Shown here in pieces: positions 26,731 to 35,219 of a DNA stretch of 64,000 bases (its first letter is position 1; the number at the start of each line of letters is the position of its first letter). This DNA comes from CAHJXG01 sp964235485 (lineage in GTDB: Bacteria > Pseudomonadota > Alphaproteobacteria > Acetobacterales > Acetobacteraceae). Position numbers and translations under genes: made by a program. The stretch is from contig CAXSAZ010000011.1 in the NCBI GenBank assembly GCA_964235485.1, forward strand, positions 52,481 to 116,480. The letters run 5' to 3'. Under the pieces are notes generated by a model. It saw only the letters and a list, made by a program, of their open reading frames with translations, did not search any database and was not told the origin of the DNA.

Positions 26731-26987
26731 CGGCGCGCGATAGCCGATCCGGCACCGCACTGCAACCGGCGCCCCGCCGCCCGCCTTCCATCCGTGTGTC
26801 GCCGGGCGGCGACACCAGCACAGGTTCTTTCCGGCACCATCGCCATTCGGTAACAAACTGTTGCCAGACGATTCAACCTAGGCTAACGCAGAACGTGGGG
26901 TTAACCCACTGCTGACCTGAACGACGGTTGCAAAGCCGTTGTGCCCTCCGGCCGTTCGACGGCCGCGCCACGACGGAGGCCGCGTCC

Positions 26988-28343
26988 ATGCCGCACTGCC
27001 GCTTTTCCGCAATTGTTCTGGTTCGTTTCCAATCTACGGCGTGTCTTCTGGGCAGCGTCGCGATGCTCGCCCTGTTGTCGGCTTGCGGGAGCCAGCCGCA
27101 GCAGATCAGCGCGCAGCAGGAATCGACGCAGTACCTGTCGCACGCACGCCGCAACTATACCCCGCCTGGGCCGGCCAGCGATCCCTGGGGGCCCCACATC
27201 AGGGAGGCCGCCGCCAAGTTCGACGTGCCGGAGCGTTGGGTCCGCGAGGTGATGCGCCAAGAGTCCGGCGGAAACCAGTATGGCCACGGCGGCGCCCTGA
27301 TCACCTCCGGCGCGGGCGCCATGGGCTTGATGCAGGTCATGCCCGCCACCTATGACGAACTCAGGGGGCGCTACCCCGAACTGGGCAGCGATCCCTTCGA
27401 TCCCCACAACAACATCTTGGCGGGCACGGCTTACATCCGCGAGATGTACGACATCTATGGCTCGCCGGGGTTCCTGGCGGCCTACAATGCCGGGCCGGGC
27501 CGGTTGGACGACTACCTGACCCGCAGCCGCTCGCTGCCTTTGGAAACCCGGCGCTACGTGGCGAGCATCGGACCCCGGATCGCCGGCACGTCCCCCAGCA
27601 CGCGCTCGCCGGGCGAGCAGTATGCGACCAACGCCTTGCCGGCGCGGATTCCGGACGGCCCGCGCTACGCCAACGGGGCGGCGTCGGGCGTCGAGTCGGC
27701 GAGCTACTCCCCCCCGCCGTCCGCCGCGGCGCAGCCGATCGTGCTGTCGCCGCCAAGCCCGGTCACGCTCTCACCGCCAAGCTCCCCGGTGCAGGTCGCC
27801 CAAGCGGCGGAGACGCCCGCCGCGGCGTCGGGCAATTACATCGTCTTGGCCCCCCAGCCGCCCGAATCGGCGGAGTTCTCGGACCCCTCGGCCGTCGAGC
27901 CGCCAGAGGCCGTGCCGTTTCCCCTCCCGCGGCAGGCACGCCCCGCATTGGCCGGACGCGCCGGGGCTGCGGAGCCGCCACGGCAATTCGCTGCCGCCGC
28001 GCCCGCGCCACGGCGCCCATCGACGTTCAGCTTGGTGTCGCCAGCCAACGCGGCGCCGGTCGCCCTCCGCCACGGAGGACCTGCCGCCGGCAACTGGGCC
28101 GTGCAGGTCGGCGCGTTCGAGAATGCCCGCATGGCGTCCGCGGCCACCGCGGCGGCGCGCGAAACGGCGCGCGACGTGCTGGGCGGCACCCGCCCGGCGG
28201 TGTCGAGCGTCCGCCAGCCCCGAGGCACCCTGTATCGCGCCCGTTTGGTCGGTCTGTCCCGCGATGCCGCCGCGCGTGCGTGCGAGCGGCTGGTCCGCGT
28301 CCGCACCAACTGCATGGTCGTGTCGCCAGACGCCCAATCCTGA
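26988..28343 (+). CDS. Lytic transglycosylase (SLT) lipoprotein with C-terminal SPOR domain
   Basis: 451 residues. A lipoprotein signal (CLLGSVAMLALLSACGS) is followed by an SLT/goose-lysozyme-like domain at about 60-190. Its catalytic Glu is in VREVMRQESGGNQYG, with GAMGLMQVMPATYDEL and FLAAYNAGPGRLDDY. A long Pro/Ala-rich linker leads to a SPOR domain at about 380-450 (WAVQVGAFENARMASAA), which binds denuded glycan strands at division sites. It probably trims septal peptidoglycan, like RlpA or SPOR-type transglycosylases. The ATG at 26988 follows a GGAGG site. Confidence 0.9.
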   Translation: MPHCRFSAIVLVRFQSTACLLGSVAMLALLSACGSQPQQISAQQESTQYLSHARRNYTPPGPASDPWGPHIREAAAKFDVPERWVREVMRQESGGNQYGHGGALITSGAGAMGLMQVMPATYDELRGRYPELGSDPFDPHNNILAGTAYIREMYDIYGSPGFLAAYNAGPGRLDDYLTRSRSLPLETRRYVASIGPRIAGTSPSTRSPGEQYATNALPARIPDGPRYANGAASGVESASYSPPPSAAAQPIVLSPPSPVTLSPPSSPVQVAQAAETPAAASGNYIVLAPQPPESAEFSDPSAVEPPEAVPFPLPRQARPALAGRAGAAEPPRQFAAAAPAPRRPSTFSLVSPANAAPVALRHGGPAAGNWAVQVGAFENARMASAATAAARETARDVLGGTRPAVSSVRQPRGTLYRARLVGLSRDAAARACERLVRVRTNCMVVSPDAQS

Positions 28344-28346
28344 GCG

Positions 28347-28808
28347 TCAGGGGATCTTGGTGGTCCCCGCCAGCATCGGGGAGCGCAGCCGCGACGCCTT
28401 CTCGACCAAGCCGCTGACGCCCTCGCGCCGCACCAGTTCGGACCAGACATCCGCAGGCTCGACTCCCGCCGCGACCCACATGACCAGAAGGTGATACAGC
28501 ACGTCGGCGCTTTCGGAGATCAGCGCCGGGTTGTTGCCCGCCACGGCCTCGATCAGGCACTCGACGGCTTCCTCGCCGAACTTCTGCGCAACCTTTGTGG
28601 TGCCGCGGCTGAGCAGGCGGGCGGAGTGGCTGTGCGCCGGGTCGGCTGACCGCCGGTCCATGACCACGGCCCAAAGCCGGTCCAGCACGTCGCCCGAGAG
28701 CGCGGCCGGGACCGGGCGCACGGCCTGGTCCCCTTGCGGCTTCTTGCCCGCGGTTTTCTTTGCCGCGGCCGGCTTCCTCGCCGCGGTCTTCTTGACGGTC
28801 TTCGCCAT
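28347..28808 (-). CDS. hisE: Phosphoribosyl-ATP pyrophosphatase with Lys/Ala-rich N-terminal tail
   Basis: 153 residues. The HisE domain begins at about residue 38 (SGDVLDRLWAVVMDRR) and has the family core HSARLLSRGTTKVAQKFGEE and ESADVLYHLLVMW, with the metal-binding acidic residues of the MazG-like fold. It performs the second step of histidine synthesis. Residues 2-30 form an odd tail of Lys, Ala and Pro repeats (AKTVKKTAARKPAAAKKTAG), resembling histone H1-like or nucleic-acid-binding tails. It lies 2 bases after hisF and is the last gene of the cluster. Confidence 0.93.
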   Translation of the reverse strand: MAKTVKKTAARKPAAAKKTAGKKPQGDQAVRPVPAALSGDVLDRLWAVVMDRRSADPAHSHSARLLSRGTTKVAQKFGEEAVECLIEAVAGNNPALISESADVLYHLLVMWVAAGVEPADVWSELVRREGVSGLVEKASRLRSPMLAGTTKIP

Positions 28809-28810
28809 GC

Positions 28811-29584
28811 TCAAGCCGCCATGACCACGGGCGGGCGCACGGGCAGGCCGGCGGCGTCCAGCGCGGCCTTGACCTGTGGCACGGTGAAGGTACCGAAATG
28901 GAACACCGAGGCCGCGAGCAGCCCCGTGGCGCCGGCCTTTGCGCCATCCACGAAGTGCTGCAGGCTGCCGACTCCGCCCGACGCGACCACCGGCACCCGC
29001 ACCGCGCCGCACACCGCCCGCAGCAGGTCGAGGTCGAAGCCGCGTCCAGTACCGTCACGGTCCATGCTGGTCAGCAGGATTTCCCCGGCGCCCAGCGCCG
29101 CGACCTGCTGGCACCATTCAACCGCATCGCGGCCGGTGGCCGTCCGCCCGCCATGGGTGAACACCTCCCAACGTCCGGGGCCGCTGGCCCGGGCATCGAC
29201 GGCGACCACGACGCATTGGCTGCCGAACCGGATCGCCGCCTCGCGCACCAATTCCGGCCGGGCAACGGCTGCGGAGTTCATGCTGCACTTGTCCGCCCCG
29301 GCCAGCAGCAGCCGCCGCATGTCCTCCGGCGACCGCACGCCGCCGCCGACGGTGAGCGGCAGGAACACCTTGGCGGCCGTGCGCGACACCACGTCGAGGA
29401 TGGTGTCGCGGTTCTCGTGGCTCGCCGTGATGTCGAGGAACGTCAGCTCGTCCGCGCCCGCGGCGTCATAAACGGCGGCTTGCTCCACCGGGTCGCCGGC
29501 GTCGCGCAGCGCCACGAAGTTGACACCCTTCACGACCCGTCCGTCCTTTACGTCCAAGCACGGGATGATGCGGAGCTTGAGCAT
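28811..29584 (-). CDS. hisF: Imidazole glycerol phosphate synthase subunit HisF
   Basis: 257 residues, normal length. The TIM-barrel halves each carry the catalytic Asp: IIPCLDVKDGRVVKGVNF at the N-terminus and LLTSMDRDGTGRGFDLDL in the second half. VGGGVRSPEDMRRLLLAGAD and SGGVGSLQHFVDG bind the substrate phosphates. It joins with HisH to make imidazole glycerol phosphate and AICAR. It is separated from hisA by 106 bases of AT-richer sequence, so it may also have its own promoter. Confidence 0.97.
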   Translation of the reverse strand: MLKLRIIPCLDVKDGRVVKGVNFVALRDAGDPVEQAAVYDAAGADELTFLDITASHENRDTILDVVSRTAAKVFLPLTVGGGVRSPEDMRRLLLAGADKCSMNSAAVARPELVREAAIRFGSQCVVVAVDARASGPGRWEVFTHGGRTATGRDAVEWCQQVAALGAGEILLTSMDRDGTGRGFDLDLLRAVCGAVRVPVVASGGVGSLQHFVDGAKAGATGLLAASVFHFGTFTVPQVKAALDAAGLPVRPPVVMAA

Positions 29585-29690
29585 GCGCCTTCAAATCTCA
29601 TAAATTAGCTTGGCGCGGATTTGGGCCGAGACTCCCATAAGTCATCTGCCAGAATCCCCAAATAACCGTTTCAGGGCTGAAAGATTGCGC

Positions 29691-30422
29691 CTACCCCGCA
29701 AGCAGCGCAAGGGCCGCGTCGAGTTCGATCCGGCCGTCATACAGCGCCCGCCCGACGATCACGCCGTCGATGCCCGCCGGCGCCGCGGACCTTAGCGCCT
29801 GCAAGTCGGCGAGCGAGCCGACGCCGCCGCTGGCGATCACCGGGGTGCGCAGGCGGGCGGCCAAGCCGAATGTCTGCTCCAGGTTCAGCCCGGACAGCAT
29901 CCCGTCCCGCCCGATGTCGGTGTAGATCACGGCAGCCGCCCCCGCATCCTCGAACCGCAGCGCCAGGTCGAGGGCGGACACCGCCGCGGTCTCGGCCCAG
30001 CCTTCCGTTGCCACGAGGCCGTCGCGGGCGTCGATGCCGACCGCGACCTGCCCGGGAAAGGCGTGGCAAGCCTCATGCACCAGCTCCGGCGTCTTCACCG
30101 CGGCGCTGCCGAGGATGACCCGGCGCACCCCGGCGCGCAGCCAACGCTCCACCCCGGCCATGTCGCGGATGCCGCCGCCGAGCTGCACGGGCACCCGGGC
30201 CACCCCCAGGATGGCGGACACCGCCGCGGTGTTGACGGAACGCCCGGCGAACGCGCCATTCAGGTCCACGACATGGAGCCATTGGCAGCCGCCGTCCTGC
30301 CACGCCTGCGCCTGCGCGCCGGGATCGTCCGAGTAAACCGTGGCGTCGTCCATGGCGCCGCGCCGCAGCCGGACGCAGGCGCCATCCTTGAGGTCGATCG
30401 CGGGGTAGAGCGTCAGGCTCAC
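29691..30422 (-). CDS. hisA: Phosphoribosylformimino-5-aminoimidazole carboxamide ribotide isomerase
   Basis: 243 residues. LYPAIDLKDGACVRL at the N-terminus carries the first catalytic Asp and VIYTDIGRDGMLSG the second; QLGGGIRDMAGVERWL and VIASGGVGSLADL bind phosphates. It catalyses the ring-opening isomerisation that feeds HisFH. The start is a GTG at 30422, overlapping the stop of the upstream HisH-GNAT frame (GTGA), consistent with operon coupling. Confidence 0.96.
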   Translation of the reverse strand: MSLTLYPAIDLKDGACVRLRRGAMDDATVYSDDPGAQAQAWQDGGCQWLHVVDLNGAFAGRSVNTAAVSAILGVARVPVQLGGGIRDMAGVERWLRAGVRRVILGSAAVKTPELVHEACHAFPGQVAVGIDARDGLVATEGWAETAAVSALDLALRFEDAGAAAVIYTDIGRDGMLSGLNLEQTFGLAARLRTPVIASGGVGSLADLQALRSAAPAGIDGVIVGRALYDGRIELDAALALLAG

Positions 30423-31690
30423 GCCTTCGCGTCCCGCTGCAGCAGCTTCATATAATAGATGCCCCGGATGGTGCGCCCGCCGACCCGGGCGTAGCACGGG
30501 TGCTCGCCCCAGCGATGATAGCCGAGGGTCTCATACAATTGGATCGCGGCTTCCTGCGTTTCCCGCACGTCGAGGTTCAGCACCTGGTAGCCGAGTGCCC
30601 GCGCGCCGTCCTCGATGCGCCGGGTCATCAGGCGGGCGAGGCCGTGGCCGCGGGCATACGGGGCGATGAAGGAGTGCATCAGCGTCGCCGCGAACGCCTG
30701 CGCCTCGTTGTTGCGGGGCGGGCGGACCAACTGGGCGCTGCCGACGATCACGCCGTCCAGCCGGCCGATGAACAGCTCGCGCTCCGGCACCAGCAGCACG
30801 CCGCGGAAGTAGCTCTGCATCGCCAAGCGGCCCGGCGACTTCACCCAGCCGAAGCCGCCGCCTTCCAGGATCGCGGCGTCGGCGGCCTCGCACAGCGCGT
30901 GCAGGTCGTCGTCGGCCAACTCGGTGGCACGCTCCACCAGCAGTTCGGGAGACGCCATGCTGCCCGCTCCGTTCAGGCGGGCCGTTGCGTCACGGTATCC
31001 CATTCCGTCCAGGCTCCCCACTTTTCGGTTCCCACGTCCCGGTTCTCCACATCCCGGCTCCCATCGCAAGAAGTTGGCCAGGATGCGCAGGCCCACCTGC
31101 TGGCTTTTCTCGACATGGAACTGCGTGCCGGCCCGGTTGCCGCGGGCAACCATGGCAGGCACCGGGCCGCCGTAGTCCGTGGTGGCCAGCAGGTCGCCCC
31201 GGGCGCCGCCGCGCAGCGCGTAGCTGTGCACAAAGTAGGCGTGGTCCCCCGGACGCAGCCCGTCCAGCAGCGGATGCGCGCCCGGCACGAAATGGAGCAC
31301 GTTCCACCCCATCTGTGGCAGCCGCAGCCCCGGCGGGTCCATCGGCGCGATCTCGCCGCCGATCCAGCCGAAGCCCTTTGTTTCCGCGTGCTCCAGCCCG
31401 CGCTCCGCCATCAACTGCATGCCGACGCAGATGCCGAGGAACGGGCGCCCGGCCGCCGCGCTGCCTTCCACCGCCTCACGCAGCCCCGGCACCGCGGCCA
31501 GCCCGGCGGCGCAGTCGGCAAAGGCGCCCTGGCCCGGCAGCACCACGCGGTCCGCCGCCGAAACCCGGCCGGGATCGCCGGTGACCTCGACCTGAACGTC
31601 CAGCCCCGCCCGCTCCGCCGCCGTTGCCAGGGCGCGGCTTGCGGAGGCGAGGTTGCCGCTGCCGCAATCCACCACGGCGACGCGCATCAT
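30419..31690 (-). CDS. hisH: HisH glutamine amidotransferase fused in frame to a GNAT acetyltransferase
   Basis: 423 residues in one open frame. Residues 1-210 are a full HisH: AVVDCGSGNLASASRAL, nucleophile C88 (LGICVGMQL) and H192/E194 (FHVEKSQQVG). It provides ammonia to HisF. Residues 211-244 are a linker encoded by degenerate tandem repeats (EPGCGEPGRGNRKVG...). From M245 (MASPELLVERATE) follows a complete GNAT domain with GHGLARLMTRRIEDGAR and LYETLGYHRWGE. The internal ATG at 30958 has a GGAGCGGG site, so the acetyltransferase may also be made separately. In related genomes these are expected as two genes; here no stop separates them. A genuine fusion and loss of a stop by repeat expansion are both possible. 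Confidence 0.85.
   Translation of the reverse strand: MMRVAVVDCGSGNLASASRALATAAERAGLDVQVEVTGDPGRVSAADRVVLPGQGAFADCAAGLAAVPGLREAVEGSAAAGRPFLGICVGMQLMAERGLEHAETKGFGWIGGEIAPMDPPGLRLPQMGWNVLHFVPGAHPLLDGLRPGDHAYFVHSYALRGGARGDLLATTDYGGPVPAMVARGNRAGTQFHVEKSQQVGLRILANFLRWEPGCGEPGRGNRKVGSLDGMGYRDATARLNGAGSMASPELLVERATELADDDLHALCEAADAAILEGGGFGWVKSPGRLAMQSYFRGVLLVPERELFIGRLDGVIVGSAQLVRPPRNNEAQAFAATLMHSFIAPYARGHGLARLMTRRIEDGARALGYQVLNLDVRETQEAAIQLYETLGYHRWGEHPCYARVGGRTIRGIYYMKLLQRDAKA
31012..31064. repeat. Degenerate 14-15-base tandem repeats in the HisH-GNAT junction
   Basis: On the plus strand four imperfect copies follow one another: GGCTCCCCACTTTTC, GGTTCCCACGTCCC, GGTTCTCCACATCCC and GGCTCCCATC (partial). 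They encode the Gly/Glu/Pro/Arg-rich linker between the HisH and GNAT parts. The pattern looks like a mini-repeat array normally found between genes. Confidence 0.6.
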
Positions 31691-32058
31691 GGGAGCGGCC
31701 CGATGACGGAAGCGTGGAGGTCGGCGCGGGCGTGCAGCAGCCGGGCCACCGCGCTGTCCGCGTCACGCGCTGCCAGCACGTGCGTCAGCAGGTAGCCGCG
31801 CCGTTCCAGCGACCAGCGCACCGCGTCCCGCCCGAGCAGGCCCGCAAGCACGCCGAACCCCAGGCCGATCAGCCCGCCCAAGCGCGGCGGTGCCAAGACC
31901 ATGACCAGCAGGGCCGCCGCGCCGAACAGCACCGCCGGGATCCAGGCCCGGTGCAGCAGCAGCCAGAATGGGCCGAACACCGCGGCGCTCCAGCTCCAGC
32001 CTTCCAGCAGGACGACCGGAGGGCAGTCCGGCTTGAGGTGCGCGGTGTAGCTTTTCAT
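31687..32058 (-). CDS. DUF2628-type small membrane protein in the his cluster
   Basis: 123 residues. The N-terminus VVLLEGWSWSAAVFGPFWLL is typical of DUF2628 proteins, followed by two more hydrophobic helices at about 45-60 and 62-80, then a soluble tail ending in a helix. Function is unknown. The ATG at 32058 overlaps the hisB stop and its own stop overlaps the hisH start (ATGA), so it is locked into the histidine operon. The position suggests co-expression only, not a proven role in histidine synthesis. Confidence 0.82.
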   Translation of the reverse strand: MKSYTAHLKPDCPPVVLLEGWSWSAAVFGPFWLLLHRAWIPAVLFGAAALLVMVLAPPRLGGLIGLGFGVLAGLLGRDAVRWSLERRGYLLTHVLAARDADSAVARLLHARADLHASVIGPLP

Positions 32059-32645
32059 AAAGCGCCCTTGGTGGACGGGATGGCGCCCGCTGCGCGCGGA
32101 TCGGCCTCTGCGGCCATGCGCAGGGCGCGGGCCACGGCTTTGAAGCACGCTTCGGCCACATGGTGCGCATTGCGCCCGGCCTGCTGAGTGACGTGCAGCG
32201 TCATCAAGGCATTCATCGCCAGCGCGCGGAAGAACTCCTCGAACAGCTCGGTATCCATTTCGCCGATCTTGTCGCGCTCGAACGCGACGGACCAGGCGAG
32301 GAACGGGCGGCCCGACAGGTCCAGCGCCGCGGCGACCAGCGCTTCATCCATCGGCACGACCGCGTTGCCGTAGCGCCGGACCCCGCGCTTGTCGCCCACC
32401 GCCCGGGCCAGCGCCTGCCCCAGCACGATGCCGATGTCCTCCGTCGTGTGGTGGAAATCGATGTGCAGGTCGCCCTTGGCCCGCACCGAAAGGTCGATCA
32501 GCGCGTGCCGGGCAAAGGCGGTCAGCATGTGGTCCAGGAAGCCGACGCCGGTTGCGATCTCGCCCTGGCCGCTGCCGTCCAGGTCCAGCCGGACGGTGAT
32601 GTCGGTCTCGGAGGTCGTGCGGGTGATCTCAGCGGTGCGGGCCAT
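32055..32645 (-). CDS. hisB: Imidazoleglycerol-phosphate dehydratase
   Basis: 196 residues, the single-domain form. The metal-binding motifs are TGVGFLDHMLTAFARHA, DLHIDFHHTTEDIGI, and AGRNAHHVAEACFKAVARAL. It dehydrates imidazole glycerol phosphate. Start ATG at 32645. It is the first gene of the hisB-DUF2628-hisH/GNAT-hisA unit and is divergent from hslV across 110 bases that must hold both promoters. Confidence 0.97.
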   Translation of the reverse strand: MARTAEITRTTSETDITVRLDLDGSGQGEIATGVGFLDHMLTAFARHALIDLSVRAKGDLHIDFHHTTEDIGIVLGQALARAVGDKRGVRRYGNAVVPMDEALVAAALDLSGRPFLAWSVAFERDKIGEMDTELFEEFFRALAMNALMTLHVTQQAGRNAHHVAEACFKAVARALRMAAEADPRAAGAIPSTKGAL

Positions 32646-32755
32646 GCGCGCCCCATAGCGCAAACAGGCCCTTGGGCAAACCAAGTTCGGGGTACCCTGG
32701 CCCAAGTTGCCTATATCTTGTGCAGCCCGGGCGCGGACCCCATCTGGGCGGCACC

Positions 32756-33316
32756 ATGCAAGCATCATCCCCCCACGATCCCGTCGGCTGGCACGGGACC
32801 ACCATTCTTTGCGTCCGCCGCGGCGGCCAGGTTGCCATGGCTGGCGACGGCCAGGTGACGCTCGGCCAAACCGTCATCAAGGGCAACGCCCGCAAGGTCC
32901 GGCGCATCGGCGCCGGCGGTAGCGTGCTCGCCGGGTTCGCCGGCGCGACGGCGGACGCCTTCACCTTGCTTGAACGGCTTGAGGCCAAACTCGAACGCTT
33001 CCCGTCGCAGCTTGAGCGCGCCTGCGTCGAACTGGCCAAGGATTGGCGCACTGACCGCTACCTGCGCCGGCTGGAGGCCATGATGGCGGTCGCCGATGGG
33101 GTGCACAGCTATACGCTCACCGGCAACGGCGACGTGTTGGAGCCGGAGGACGGGGTGATCGCCATCGGCTCCGGCGGCAACTACGCCCTGGCGGCGGCGC
33201 GGGCGCTGCTGTCTGTGGACGGGCTTGAAGCGGAGGAGGTCGCGCGCCGGGCCATGCGGATCGCCGCGGACATCTGCGTTTACACCAACCACTCCCTGAT
33301 CGTGGAGACCCTGTGA
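32756..33316 (+). CDS. hslV: ATP-dependent protease proteolytic subunit HslV
   Basis: 186 residues. A 14-residue propeptide ends in HG, exposing the catalytic Thr of TTILCVRRGGQVAMAGDGQV. Later landmarks are NARKVRRIGAGGSVLAGFAG and AIGSGGNYALAAARALL. It forms the peptidase rings of the HslVU (ClpYQ) complex. A CCTATATCTTG segment at 32710-32720 resembles the -10 part of alphaproteobacterial heat-shock promoters, but no matching -35 CTTG at the right distance was found. The stop overlaps the hslU start. Confidence 0.96.
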   Translation: MQASSPHDPVGWHGTTILCVRRGGQVAMAGDGQVTLGQTVIKGNARKVRRIGAGGSVLAGFAGATADAFTLLERLEAKLERFPSQLERACVELAKDWRTDRYLRRLEAMMAVADGVHSYTLTGNGDVLEPEDGVIAIGSGGNYALAAARALLSVDGLEAEEVARRAMRIAADICVYTNHSLIVETL

Positions 33317-34632
33317 TGGACGTTCCCACCTATTCCCCGCGGGAGATCGTGGGCGAGCTTGACCGCTTCATCGTGGGGCAAGAAGACGCCAAGCGCGCGG
33401 TTGCCATCGCGCTGCGCAACCGTTGGCGTCGCCAGCAGCTCCCCGAGGGCATCCGGGACGAGGTGGTGCCGAAGAACATCCTGATGATCGGGCCGACCGG
33501 CTGCGGCAAGACGGAGATCGCGCGCCGCCTGGCCAAGCTCGCCCAGGCGCCGTTCATCAAGGTGGAAGCGACGAAGTTCACAGAGGTCGGCTATGTCGGC
33601 CGCGACGTGGACAGCATCGTGCGCGACCTGGTGGACGCCAGCATCGTCATGCTGCGCGACATGGGCCGCAAGGACGTGCAAGCGAAGGCTGACCTGGCGG
33701 CGGAGGACCGGCTAGTGACCGCCTTGGTGGGGGAGGGGGCCAGCGCCGACACGCGCGGCAAGTTCCGCAAGATGCTGCGCTCCGGTGAGCTGGAGGACAA
33801 GGAGGTGGAGGTCGCCGTGGCCGACGCCGGGCCGGCCATCGGCCAGTTGGACATCCCCGGCATGGCGCCGGGCCAGATGGCCAACATCGGCGAGATGATG
33901 AAGGGCATGTTCGCCCGGCCGCCGCAGCGCAAGCGCATGACGGTGCCCGCCGCCCGCGTGGCGCTGGCGCGGGAGGAAAGCGACCGCCTGCTGGACAACG
34001 AGCAGCTCACCAAGGACGCCGTGCACCACGCCGAGCAGAACGGCATCGTGTTCCTGGACGAGATCGACAAGGTGTGCGCCCGGTCGAGCGAGGGCGGCTT
34101 CCGCGGCGGCGACGTGTCCCGCGAAGGCGTGCAGCGCGACCTGCTGCCGCTGATCGAGGGCACGACCGTCAACACGAAGCATGGCCCGGTGAAGACCGAC
34201 CATGTGCTGTTCATCGCCTCTGGCGCCTTCCACCTGGCCAAGCCGTCCGACTTGCTGCCGGAGCTGCAAGGCCGCTTGCCGATCCGGGTCGAGCTGGCGC
34301 CGCTGTCGCGGGCGGACCTGCGCCGCATCCTCACCGAGCCTGAGCACAGCCTGCTCAAGCAGTACTCGGCGCTGCTGGAAACAGAGGCCGTCACCCTCGA
34401 CTTCACGCCCGATGCGGTAGACGCGCTGGCGGACCTCGCGGCCGACATCAACGACCGGGTGGAGAACATCGGCGCCCGGCGGCTGGCGACGGTGCTGGAA
34501 AAGCTGCTGGAGGAGGTCAGCTTCACCGCGACCGACCGGGGCGGCGAGCTTGTGACGGTGGACGCTGCTTACGTGAACGAGCGCGTGGCGCCGTTGGCCG
34601 CGAAGGGCGACCTGAGCCGGTTTATTTTGTAA
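33316..34632 (+). CDS. hslU: ATP-dependent protease ATPase subunit HslU
   Basis: 438 residues. It starts PTYSPREIVGELDRFIVGQ; Walker A is GPTGCGKTE, Walker B is IVFLDEIDKV and sensor/arginine-finger segments are in PELQGRLPIRVEL. The intermediate domain (about 110-230) recognises substrates. The C-terminus DLSRFIL inserts into HslV. The ATG at 33316 shares a base with the hslV stop; a GTG one codon upstream is also possible. Confidence 0.97.
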   Translation: MDVPTYSPREIVGELDRFIVGQEDAKRAVAIALRNRWRRQQLPEGIRDEVVPKNILMIGPTGCGKTEIARRLAKLAQAPFIKVEATKFTEVGYVGRDVDSIVRDLVDASIVMLRDMGRKDVQAKADLAAEDRLVTALVGEGASADTRGKFRKMLRSGELEDKEVEVAVADAGPAIGQLDIPGMAPGQMANIGEMMKGMFARPPQRKRMTVPAARVALAREESDRLLDNEQLTKDAVHHAEQNGIVFLDEIDKVCARSSEGGFRGGDVSREGVQRDLLPLIEGTTVNTKHGPVKTDHVLFIASGAFHLAKPSDLLPELQGRLPIRVELAPLSRADLRRILTEPEHSLLKQYSALLETEAVTLDFTPDAVDALADLAADINDRVENIGARRLATVLEKLLEEVSFTATDRGGELVTVDAAYVNERVAPLAAKGDLSRFIL

Positions 34633-34694
34633 TCACAACATTGACAAGGGCAGGCTTGTTGCTGTTTCGTAAGGTTCCGATCAGGAGCCGTCCC

Positions 34695-35087
34695 ATGCGC
34701 TTGAAGCTTGCAGCCTGCTTGATTGTTGCCGGCGGCCTCGCCGCTTGCGCGGGGCCGCCGCCTCCGCCGCCCATGGCGGCGGCCGAGCCTGCGCCGCCGC
34801 CCGCGCCGGTGGCTGCCATGCCTGCCGACGGCGTGTATTCGGGCACTGTCGTTTCAACCGACGACTCGCATTCGCGCTGCCGAAAGCTGCCGGCCACCGC
34901 CCGCGCCCAGATGCGCAACGGCATGTTCATGCTTCAGAGTGTGCGCGGCAAGGTCGGGCCGGACGGCAGCGTGACGGCCGTGGGGCGCCGCGGCATGGCG
35001 ATGGACGGCATGTTCGCCAATGGCACACTCGACGTGACGACCAGCGGTCATGGCTGCAGTTATCACTACTCCCTGACCCACGCCTGA
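34695..35087 (+). CDS. Putative small lipoprotein, hypothetical
   Basis: 130 residues. The signal LKLAACLIVAGGLAACAG has a good lipobox (LAAC). A Pro/Ala-rich stretch (PPPPPPMAAAEPAPPPAP) precedes a small beta-rich domain (YSGTVVSTDDSHSRCRKLPA to GHGCSYHYSLTHA) with two cysteines that could form a disulfide. Family not recognised. The ATG at 34695 is preceded by AGGAG. A TTGACA at 34641 could be a -35 element but the matching -10 is poor. A terminator follows the gene. Confidence 0.78.
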   Translation: MRLKLAACLIVAGGLAACAGPPPPPPMAAAEPAPPPAPVAAMPADGVYSGTVVSTDDSHSRCRKLPATARAQMRNGMFMLQSVRGKVGPDGSVTAVGRRGMAMDGMFANGTLDVTTSGHGCSYHYSLTHA

Positions 35088-35111
35088 CGGTTGGAGTTGT
35101 TCCAGGCCGGC

Positions 35112-35144
35112 CCCGCCCTCGGCGTCGAAGGCGGGATTTTGTTT
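35112..35144 (+). terminator. Rho-independent terminator after the small lipoprotein gene
   Basis: CCCGCC (35112-35117) pairs with GGCGGG (35130-35135), with an inner TCG/CGA pairing and GCGT loop, immediately followed by ATTTTGTTT. Stem plus T-tract is the classical layout. It lies about 25 bases after the stop codon. Confidence 0.75.
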
Positions 35145-35219
35145 GCAGGCGACGCGGACAGGCTGTGTTTGGCACGCGTGTGGTGTAGCTTTCGCCGCCC
35201 CGTGCCATATCTCAGCATC

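Noticed and set aside
31012..31064. CRISPR array
   Set aside because: Units are 14-15 bases, directly adjacent without spacers and degenerate; no cas genes are present.
32646..32755. Full heat-shock (RpoH) promoter for hslVU
   Set aside because: A -10-like CCTATATCTTG is present, but the nearest CTTG is about 35 bases upstream, too far for a promoter.
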